Below, one piece after another: positions 8,777 through 16,122 of a DNA stretch of 64,000 nucleotides. The DNA comes from Nemertoderma westbladi (taxonomy: Eukaryota; Xenacoelomorpha; Nemertodermatida; Nemertodermatidae): contig JAUCBJ010000367.1 in the NCBI GenBank assembly GCA_032718475.1, positions 1-64,000 of the forward strand, written 5' to 3'. Each line of letters opens with the position of its first letter. Within the stretch, counting starts at the first letter, position 1. The notes under the pieces were generated by a model. It was given only the letters and a program-made list of their open reading frames with translations, had not been told where the DNA came from and did no database searches. A program made the translations under genes and the position numbers.

Positions 8777-9030
8777 TGGGGCGAGCGACGAAAGTAAGCG
8801 AGCTTAGCATACAAGTACCACTAACTCAATCGGTGTGTCTGTTGTTCTGTTGATCTGTCGATCTGTTGATCTGTTGTTCTGTTGATCTGTTGTGTCCAAT
8901 TTTAAACGTTAATAACTCAGCCAAATGTTAATTAAATTTAACCAAACTTGGTACACATGTTGTCTGGCAAAAGTTTAGCAATTTTCCAAGTTGAATTTCC
9001 GTGTGGCCTTCGAGAAGCTAAGATAATAGC
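8777..9030 (+). mobile_element. MITE-like element terminus (copy ii)
   Basis: GTGGGGCGAGCGACGAAAGT, then GCGAGCTTAGC, a (GTTGATCT/GTTCT)n microsatellite at 8,826-8,890 and a TTTTAAACGTTAATAACTC stretch. This is the reverse complement of the left edge of the window and the same layout as the first 150 bp of the complete element at 20,853. The right end is not recognisable, so the copy is truncated or diverged. Confidence 0.55.
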
Positions 9031-9795
9031 AGTTAATTAGTTAATTAAGTTGATTACGGTAAAAACTGCATTTTCAACCTGCCTGTTAAAGGAAATTAAT
9101 TATTTTACAGTATAAGATTTAAATAATTATACTTAAAAATTATACAGATGTAATCCACATACCCCATTCTATTATAGTTTTTAATTAGTTCAAGTGATTT
9201 GCTTTAATAAATGTGTCTTTAATTGATCTAAACGTAATTAAAGCGGCACAATTATTGAGTACAAATTTAATCCTGCCCATTATTGGTTAACTTAGTCTCT
9301 GCGGGGGTGTAGAGCTGCTAGCTGGCTGGGAGATGTTGGTGTAGCCTTACCAGAGGCGAATTGTACTGTAATAGGCAGCCAGTAGTATTGCTATAGCAAC
9401 CCAGACATAACTCCAACAATACACTGCCTGTATTTCAATTCCTATTGACTCTATACTATAAATGTTGTATTACTTACTATCTCAGGTGAGAGAAGATATA
9501 ATGACTGTTGTAGGCTTATATCTGAAATAGTTTATTCCGCAATATATTTGTCTGGTTATTTTTTAATTGAATTTTTGCAAAGTAGTAAAATTAATGTTCT
9601 TAAAAATAATATTATTATTTTATATGTAACCTAGGAAATTAGCTACATTTTTTCGCTGCAGCTTTAAGAGTGTACATTGATTTAATATTATTTCAATACC
9701 CATATTACTACATCGGCATACGATGCGTTGGCGTTGTATCACACATCTCCACATAGATGTATCAGCAGTTACTCGCACAGTTTCGAAACTTCGCA
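9031..9795. other. AT-rich interval, nothing recognised
   Basis: No sizeable ORF, RNA gene or repeat is visible to me here. The only feature seen is GGGGGTGTAGAGCTGCTAGC near 9,303. Confidence 0.5.
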
Positions 9796-10290
9796 TAGTT
9801 ATAACTGTATAAAGATCGTCAGTCTTGGTTTAGGAAAAATATTTTAATGCAAAACAGGACGAGCTACGAGCGCAACGAGGCATATAATGAAGACGAGTAC
9901 TGTGTAGACTATATTCCTATAAACCATACCTGGCTTCGCCTATTGAAGGCATCAGTAGTTATAAAGATCGTCCGTCAGTCTGCGTTTAGGAAATATGTTT
10001 AAATACAAAACAGGACGAGCACAACGACGTTTATAATAATGAAGACGAGTACTGCCTACTTCGTTGATTATATTCCTATAAACCATACCTGGCTTCGCCT
10101 ATTGAAGGCATCGGTAGTTATAAAGATCGTCCGTCAGTCTGCGTTTAGGAAATACAGAAATATGTTTAAATACAAAACAGGACGAGCACAACGACTTTTA
10201 TAATAATGAATACGAGTACTGCCTACTGCGTTGATTATATTCCTATAAACCATACCTGGCTTCTCCTATTGAAGGCATCGGTAGTTATAA
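9796..10290 (+). repeat. Tandem repeat of about 155 bp, three copies
   Basis: TATAAAGATCGTC starts copies at about 9,809, 9,961 and 10,120, and a truncated fourth start (TTATAAAGTACTGG) lies at 10,285, so periods are roughly 152, 159 and 167. Each copy contains CAAAACAGGACGAGC, ACGAGTACTG and TTCCTATAAACCATACCTGG. Copies 2 and 3 are closer to each other than to copy 1. A 63-codon ORF at 10,206 is part of this repeat and not a gene. Confidence 0.85.
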
Positions 10291-10310
10291 AGTACTGGTG
10301 GGTGGGAAGG

Positions 10311-10329
10311 GTGGGGGGGGGGGGGGGGT
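10311..10329. repeat. G-run following GT-rich sequence
   Basis: A near-pure run of about 16 G (from about 10,313) follows GGTGGGTGGGAAGGGTG. This is quadruplex-capable on the plus strand. Confidence 0.8.
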
Positions 10330-10706
10330 GCAGATTAAAAGGGGTGAACACGTACTGTCCTGTCCCCCTTTCTTTGATTGATTGGTGGTGTGGGTAAATT
10401 TCTCAAAACATGATTTAGTGATACAGTCGCTCAATTTTAATCTGTATCTGATAACTGAGCCTCGTCCTGCGCGATGGCCCCACGAACGTGTATAATGTTC
10501 GGGATATGATATACCTTATGTACAACAGTCCACACCATATAATATATCCCGTAATTATAGTGTCGTAATTGACATAATTCAGGTACATGCTCCACTACCC
10601 CCATCCCAATTTTCTACAAATCGTAATGCGATTGCATGAAATGTGAATGAATGATACCATGTTTACTTCTCCAACAGTACTGAATTGAAATGAGCGTTCA
10701 CAATAC

Positions 10707-11149
10707 TGATGAGTGGGGTGTAAACGCTGAGCCGACACTGTGCCGACAGTGTCGGCGTTATGTTGTGCCGACAGTGTGCATATAATGTGCTGAGTGTCGG
10801 CGTTACGTTATGCCGACACTGTCGGCGTTACATTGTGCCGGCTGTGTCGGCGTTACGTTGTGCCGACAGTGTCGGCGTTACGTTGAGCTGACAGTGTTGG
10901 CGTTACGTTGTGCCGTCAGTGTCGGCGTTACATTCTGCCGACTGTGTTGGTGTTACGTTGTGGCGACAGTGTCGGCTTTACGTTGTGCCGACAATGTCGG
11001 CGTTACGTTGTGCCGACAACGTCGGCGTTACGTTGTGCCGACAGTGTCGGTGTTATGTTGTGCCGACAGTGTCGGTGTTACGTTGTACCGACAGTGTCGG
11101 TGTTACGTTGTGGAACAGTGTCGGCACAGCGTTTACACCCTGTAGAGTG
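10707..11149. mobile_element. TIR-flanked 25-bp minisatellite element
   Basis: A left terminal repeat at 10,716-10,740 (GGGTGTAAACGCTGAGCC and so on) and a right one at 11,116-11,140 are inverted copies matching at 24 of 25 positions. The flanking 9-mers TGATGAGTG (10,707) and TGTAGAGTG (11,141) agree at 7 of 9 positions and may be a worn target duplication. Everything between the ends is a tandem array of about 15 units of 25 bp. It looks like a non-autonomous DNA element whose interior is wholly a minisatellite. No transposase is present, and the superfamily is undetermined. Confidence 0.7.
10741..11115. repeat. 25-bp palindromic minisatellite
   Basis: Each unit is a palindromic GCCGACAGTGTCGGC (7 + 1 + 7) followed by GTTACGTTGT. 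Variants include GCTGACAGTG, GCCGACAACGTC and GTGTTACG. The palindrome reuses the GCCGACAC of the flanking terminal repeats, which suggests the array grew from the subterminal sequence. The cysteine- and arginine-rich ORFs at 10,810-11,183 are translations of this repeat and not genes. Confidence 0.9.
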
Positions 11150-11259
11150 GTGGATACAGGTGGTATTGTACTATAAAGCTTAGCGTTTGTCATGTGTTTG
11201 ACTCCAGCTGATGTTTAGTGCTGCCCTTTATTAATCTTGTGCAACTTGACCTTAGTTAT

Positions 11260-11487
11260 TTACAAATAAGTGCAATGTTCTACTAATTGTCGTAGGTTCG
11301 AGCCCTGTCAGGGTCCAGGGCCTGTCATCCCATGGCATCGATAAAATTAGGACCAGTTGAAATAATGGGATCAAATAATCAGTAGCGCCCACCCCAACCT
11401 TCGGGTAGCAGCTATCGAAACAGGAGCCTTCAGGCCAGGCCGCCTCTGGCTTCGGCCCACTGTTTGCTTTGCTTGCTTCCAAATAAA
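11260..11487 (+). mobile_element. tRNA-derived SINE, second copy, 5'-degraded
   Basis: Box B GGTTCGAGCCC (11,295-11,305) is intact, while the box A region is unrecognisable. The core CATGGCATCGATAAAATTAG then GACCAGTTGAA, and the 3' part CCTTCGGGTAGCAGCTATCG and GGCTTCGGCCCACTGTTTG, match the copy at 5,939. It differs from that copy throughout, so it is an older or separate insertion. Confidence 0.75.
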
Positions 11488-11757
11488 AGATAGCAAACTC
11501 ATATTACTTTCTCTTAGTCATTCCTCAACGAAATTCTTAAATTCATACATATTGTGAACCCCGGCAACACTCACTACATTCACTCAAATCTGCTAATCAC
11601 CTAGCAAAAATGTTATCTCCTTTCAAAAAAATTTTCGTACTGTATTCTCATGTAGAAACATTCTCAAGTGTAATTTGTAGAAAAATTTGGGGGGTGTCGG
11701 CACTGAATTATAACACTACACTATATAAGACTAAGACACATTGTTTGAAATTCCAAA

Positions 11758-11797
11758 AGTTTGCCCCTCCCAAAGAAAAATCCTGGCTACGCCCCTG
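11758..11797 (-). mobile_element. Probable DNA-transposon end (CAGGGGCGTAGCC type)
   Basis: On the minus strand this begins CAGGGGCGTAGCCAGGATTT and continues TTCTTTGGGAGGGGC. I know this terminus from non-autonomous DNA elements in many animal genomes. The partner end was not found, and the element would extend to the left. The superfamily is not assigned. Confidence 0.4.
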
Positions 11798-12070
11798 AAG
11801 AACCACATAAATCGGCGTGTATATTATGTACATTAAACATTAGGTCTACGCTATTTGGTCCTATACGCCTCTATAAGATTTAGTTATTTAGGGTAATACA
11901 GTTTTTCGTGGTCCAATTTTCCATCACAAACGGCGACGTAGCGAACGTAAAATGCATTCCTTCGAAAGTTCCACCTTCGCGTAGTAAATAATTCCACAGC
12001 CTTGAATTCACAACTCAGACTAAATTTTATGAAAATAGAATACTTCGATCGTGTAAATTATCATAAGTAA
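11798..12070. other. Interval downstream of the coiled-coil exon, no gene seen
   Basis: AT-rich sequence that would hold the 3' UTR of the minus-strand gene ending at 12,071. I see no convincing polyadenylation signal close to the stop codon. Confidence 0.4.
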
Positions 12071-12249
12071 TTAGATGTCTAACATTCCAATTCCATAACA
12101 CAACTCCTCTTTTTGTTTCTCAACTTCAGATATTTTATATTTTAGTTCTCGAACTTTGTCATTCGATGCTGAAAGTTTGTTGGAGATAACTTCGAATCGA
12201 GTCTTTAAGGTTTCAGCTTCCATCACGCGATCCTGCATCAGACGAATTT
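12071..12249 (-). CDS. Last exon of an unidentified coiled-coil protein
   Basis: On the minus strand a good acceptor (pyrimidine-rich TTTTTGTATTATCTCAG, ending at 12,250) precedes a frame of about 58 codons reading EIRLMQDRVMEAETLKTRFE onward, ending KEELCYGIGMLDI and stop (12,071-12,073). The splice falls after the first base of the Glu codon (phase 1). Hydrophobic residues repeat every three to four positions (V, L, F, I, L, V, L, I, V), with many Lys and Glu, giving a parallel coiled-coil pattern and a short non-coiled tail. Upstream exons would lie at higher coordinates, beyond or among the repeats, and I did not find them. I do not recognise the family. Confidence 0.55.
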
Positions 12250-12893
12250 CTGAGATAATACAAAAATAAAGTTGCTTAATAATACATACAGTCTTCATTA
12301 TGAATTAATATACAATAAAATTATTAATACAGTGTAGTACTGTATAACATACAGTATAACACCGCGGCCAATCAATACCAATATCAATAATATACAGCGA
12401 ATAATATTTTCCGAATAATATTTTCGGAATCATTTTAATAATTATTATTATTACAACAAGATTGTAGTGTAATTGTCAAATAAAAAAAATTACCCAGTTA
12501 TGATTAACTAGACCTACACCAAAATTACATTGTTTAAACTGGGAACATTATCCCTAATCAACTATAGAAATAAAAGACAATACAATTTTCAACAGTAAAA
12601 TGTACCAAACGAGCAGCATCTTTATTATCAAGCGAGTTAATGTAATGGAACGATGCCTTTCGTGGCGTAAGCCTACTCAAATTACTAGAGACGGGCCTAG
12701 CGGCCCGTGAAGCAAGTCGTGGGAGACAGTACGAATCAAGTAAAAGCTTTTTGTTCTGTCTGATAATCAATTAGTGTGAGGGTAGTCCCGGTGGTGTACG
12801 AAAATTTTTCTAGACAACTTCAAACTATAATTATTATGTTGTAATCATCTAATAAATTATAAAAGCTGTTGTGATTATCGAAGATAGAGAGCA

Positions 12894-13745
12894 GTTAGCG
12901 AAGGATAGTTATAAAACCCGAAAAAAACGAAAACGACGAAATTATTAACGAAAATATCGAAATTATAAAACTATAGATAAAATCTCGCTTTCCAGTGAGA
13001 TAGGTATTATTAGAAGACACACTTTACATTTTTTAATTAATAAAATCCGATAATTTCGCCCCATTTTCGACCCTAAAAGTAATTTAATACCAAAATACTG
13101 GCTCTGTTGATTGGTTGTTAGGGGTGATCCAATGATTGCAAAACACCACAAGATGGCGCTCAAATTAGGACTGTAGTCAGAATGTGGGCCTACTGCAGTT
13201 ATTGCATTACGACTGCTGGACTGCAATTCTGTCATTACAGTACGTTCACATGTTCACATCCGCCGCACCACTTGCCTGGCAGTCACTGTACAGTGCACAC
13301 CAAGGCTAGGTAGCGTTAAGGTACCGTATGCCGTAATGCAAACATTTATATGGGAATTAACATTGTTGCAGTGTTGGGTTAGGGTACCGGACCACTTCTT
13401 TCAACTTTGCCGCTTCAGGCTGTACCGTACCATGCTTGTACAGTAACACACAAGTAGGCCCACTGTACTGATCTGCTGATGCTGAGTTGATTCATCCAAG
13501 CCGCCATTATTGGTCAACACCCAACAACCAACCAACAGACAGTATTTGGTATTAAATTACTTTTAAGGTCGAAAATGGGGCGAAATTATCGGATTTAATT
13601 AATTAAAAAATGTGAAGTGTGTCTTCTAATAATATCGATCTTATTAGAAAGCGAGGTTTTGTAGATTGTTTGATAATTTTGATATTTTCGCTGCTAAATT
13701 CGTCTTTTTCGTTATTTTCGGGTTTTATAACTATCCGTTAGCGAA
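12894..13745. mobile_element. Foldback DNA element with long TIRs and a 9-bp TSD (Mutator-like MITE)
   Basis: The direct repeat GTTAGCGAA occurs at 12,894-12,902 and 13,737-13,745. It encloses inverted arms that begin GGATAGTTATAAAACCCG (12,903) and end with its exact complement at 13,736. The arms run about 210-230 bp (12,903-13,120 and 13,520-13,736) and match well by eye, including the TTAGAAGACACACTT and CCGATAATTTCGCCCCATTT segments. The 834-bp element has no transposase. A 9-bp target duplication with TIRs over 100 bp is the hallmark of Mutator-type foldback elements, so that assignment is inference from structure. Confidence 0.85.
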
Positions 13746-14514
13746 ATGATTATTTTATTCTATCGGATAGAGTAGTCTGAGTCTCAGAGAGGAGTCGAGG
13801 TGTCAATTGATTAATAATAATAACAGCAGTTGTCTTGAATTCAATACAATCGCGCACAAGAAGTGATAAGACAAATTCGTTCTTATTTTTGTAATAAATA
13901 AAACAAGTTGAGTTATATACTGTTAGTGTCAGATATAAAATATTTAAGAAAAAACGCCATAAATGAATATTGTCAAGTGGCGTTTTACATTGAGCTGAAC
14001 TCGGAAAGAGTAATTAGTTATCCGGTTTAAAGGAGTTATTCATAATAATATTGTTTATGAGGTACCGGTATGAAATACAAATTTATTGTCTTGTAAAGTT
14101 ACTATAATCTAGAGCTGTAAAGTTAATATTACATAATTCTATTCAATGTACAGCTTTATTTAATTACGAATATTATGTTCTAATGATCAGTATAACTGAT
14201 TTGTACTCGCTGTAAATACTACCGGCGTAAGTGTTCATCCGTTAAATATAATTGTTACCCCCCCCCCCCCCCCCCCCCCCCCAAATATTATTTTATTTAA
14301 CGATGTTGTAATCCGAAGCGAAGAAATTGTTAATTCGGAAAGATTTATGTATTTATTTTTCCAATAAATGTTGTAAGCAAACCTCCGTGAATAAAATATC
14401 TATTAAAAAATGACCTCAATTACCATCAATGATATTGCAACCAATAAATGATGGGAACACGCTTCCACGGAATTATATAATTATGCTATACGTCAAAATA
14501 CACGTCACTAAAAT
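13746..14514. other. AT-rich intergenic interval with a C25 run
   Basis: No ORF of note. It contains a 9-bp stem (AAAACGCCA and TGGCGTTTT, 13,951-13,986) and an uninterrupted C25 at 14,258-14,282. Otherwise I see nothing. Confidence 0.55.
14258..14282. repeat. C25 homopolymer
   Basis: Twenty-five consecutive C in AT-rich surroundings. Confidence 0.95.
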
Positions 14515-14638
14515 GGGTTAAACGCTACGCCGACAACGACAATATAAAACTGTAATGTCATGACTCTCCTTTATTGTTCCACAATATATTTCAATTGATA
14601 TTAAAATTAATTAATAATGGTTGTCGGCACAACACACC
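14515..14638. mobile_element. Small TIR element related to the 10.7-kb minisatellite element
   Basis: The left end GGGTTAAACGCTACGCCG (14,515) and the right end, reverse complement GGTGTGTTGTGCCGACAAC (14,620-14,638), share GCCGACAAC arms. They resemble the GGGTGTAAACGCTG/GCCGACAC terminus of the element at 10,716. The 124-bp body lacks the 25-bp repeats. The right arm is shortened, so the assignment is tentative. Confidence 0.4.
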
Positions 14639-14660
14639 TAAAAAACATAACATAAGGATA

Positions 14661-14666
14661 TTTTAT
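14661..14666 (-). promoter_or_regulatory. Candidate polyadenylation signal AATAAA for TMEM231
   Basis: AATAAA on the minus strand about 110 nt after the TMEM231 stop codon. A second one lies at 14,570-14,575. Confidence 0.5.
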
Positions 14667-14776
14667 TAATATGAAATATATTCCTTCGTATGAAATTATC
14701 ATTACAGACAGTCTTCAGTAAAATATCAAGCAAATATAAGTAGACGTTTAATTGAAAGAAGCTAATAAGTTGATGG

Positions 14777-15721
14777 TCAACCACGGTGGAATTTATGAAC
14801 GGGAGAAACAATGACAGTTGGGACAACTTGGTACTGAAAAGCGAAAGTCTTCAATCGATCGAGGACAATGTATACGATAGCAAACACAGATAGGTACTGA
14901 ACCCAGGCCCACTTGATGAGCTCCCAGAAGCCCGGCGCGTAGCTGAACACCTGATCCGGGTAGTAAACGCGAGCGGAGACGGTGAAACTCGACGAGGAAT
15001 CCTCCGAGCTCCACGAGGTTTCTCCCTCGAACTTCGTGGTATAATCCTGTTTGCGGTACTCGGAGGTCATCTCGAATGGATCGAAGTCGTTCAGGCTGGC
15101 GGAGGTGGGGGTCCAGCCGGCCGTCGTTGGCGAAGAGACCAGGCCCCGATGCGGGAGCGGCCGTCGTTGCACGAAGGCGAGATCTCCGGTGGCCGTCAAC
15201 TTGGAGCCCGGACGCCGGGCCGATCGCTCGATGTAGCACAGAGATTCCATGTCTAACTTGGCGAAGTTCTGCAACACGTATTGGAATTTCAACAACATTT
15301 GGGCGCCGTAAATCTTTATATTATTATTTATACTGAACGTTATTGTTAAATCAAGGAAATCAGGGAAACCATCGTTATTAGCATCTTCTTCGTAACTCTC
15401 TACGATTGGCAATTTTAAGGAAGTTTCTAAGAGCTTATTAAAGTTTCCGTTGGAACTCCAAACTATAGGATTATTGAATGTGGTTGAACCTGAAGTGGTG
15501 GTGGCATCCAACACCACAATAATCTCCCCCTGGAATGCCACTTTGGGTATCTCCCTGTAGATTTGTTCTTTTATCCAAAAGCCGTGGCTCCTGTAAGCGA
15601 CCAACAACGGAAGGACAAACAAGAGAATCGTGCAGAATAGTTGTAAAAACGTGGCGCCGGTCCAGATGCTCGTGCGATAACGTTGAAGAATAGGATGGGA
15701 ATACACTTCATACTGCCCCAT
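14777..15721 (-). CDS. TMEM231: Transmembrane protein 231, complete single-exon gene
   Basis: A 314-residue protein, close to the human length (about 316). It starts MGQYEVYSHPILQRYR, has a first membrane helix at about residues 20-43 followed by YRSHGFW, a large extracellular/lumenal domain with an EEDANNDGFPDFLDL stretch, then YAPGFWELIKWAWVQY leading into the second membrane helix (271-289) and FAFQYQVVPT near the end. These landmarks match vertebrate TMEM231, a component of the MKS/B9 complex that forms the diffusion barrier at the ciliary transition zone. The whole frame is uninterrupted, whereas the vertebrate gene has several exons. The start context is AAAAATGG, with A at -3 and G at +4. 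The part at about 14,920-15,240 is much more GC-rich than the rest, and this opens long shadow frames on both strands. No poly(A) tract or target duplication marking a recent retrocopy is evident. Confidence 0.93.
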   Translation of the reverse strand: MGQYEVYSHPILQRYRTSIWTGATFLQLFCTILLFVLPLLVAYRSHGFWIKEQIYREIPKVAFQGEIIVVLDATTTSGSTTFNNPIVWSSNGNFNKLLETSLKLPIVESYEEDANNDGFPDFLDLTITFSINNNIKIYGAQMLLKFQYVLQNFAKLDMESLCYIERSARRPGSKLTATGDLAFVQRRPLPHRGLVSSPTTAGWTPTSASLNDFDPFEMTSEYRKQDYTTKFEGETSWSSEDSSSSFTVSARVYYPDQVFSYAPGFWELIKWAWVQYLSVFAIVYIVLDRLKTFAFQYQVVPTVIVSPVHKFHRG

Positions 15722-16122
15722 TTTTACTATTAGATTACAAGGTACAAAACTATAGGCCTATATTAGTGTAGAGTGTACCGGTAAAAACGTTACGGTACCT
15801 CTTGCTACACCTCTGTCACTTAACTTTATGTATTTAATATGACGCAATGCCGTACGTAGTAAATATTATTTTTTTAGTAGTATTCTGTTTTTTAGGTCTT
15901 CTTGTTCAATATTGCAATAAGACGCAATTGTACCGGTAGGTACAGTACAGACAGTATGTGTTTATAATCTCCCTCTAACGTATCCTAGCAACACATAATT
16001 GTTCACTAGCTTTCAATAGTGATTGGCTCACATTTTTAAAAGAGGGACATTCAAATAGGTGATTGTTATTACCAACTAGTCAGTGTATTGATTGATGTAG
16101 TATTAATCTCATAATTTGTGAT
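15722..16122 (-). promoter_or_regulatory. TMEM231 upstream region, bounded by the satellite
   Basis: Only 401 bp separate the start codon from the first satellite unit, so any private promoter of TMEM231 must lie here or inside the array. It is AT-rich, with GTACCGGTA-type palindromic bits (15,777 and 15,930) and the X-box candidate. No clear TATA element is placed. Confidence 0.5.
15980..15992 (+). promoter_or_regulatory. Candidate RFX X-box upstream of TMEM231
   Basis: GTATCCTAGCAAC fits the X-box consensus GTNRCC-N(0-3)-RGYAAC except for one base (T at the R position). It lies 259 bp upstream of the TMEM231 ATG and about 130 bp before the satellite begins. RFX factors drive many ciliary genes through this motif, so the position is suggestive. 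A 13-bp degenerate site can also arise by chance. Confidence 0.4.

Noticed and set aside
8508-8810. 100-codon minus ORF containing GGGGDAPPQGSWGGALAPF
   Set aside because: It spans a tRNA-like SINE head, the G/C hairpin and the MITE terminus, so it is a composite of repeats.
10810-11183. Cysteine-rich ORFs (CRQCRRYV repeats)
   Set aside because: They are read from the 25-bp palindromic minisatellite in several frames, which is not evidence for a peptide gene.
14793-15336. Minus 148-codon and plus 61/86-codon ORFs inside TMEM231
   Set aside because: They are shadow frames produced by the GC-rich part of the TMEM231 coding sequence.
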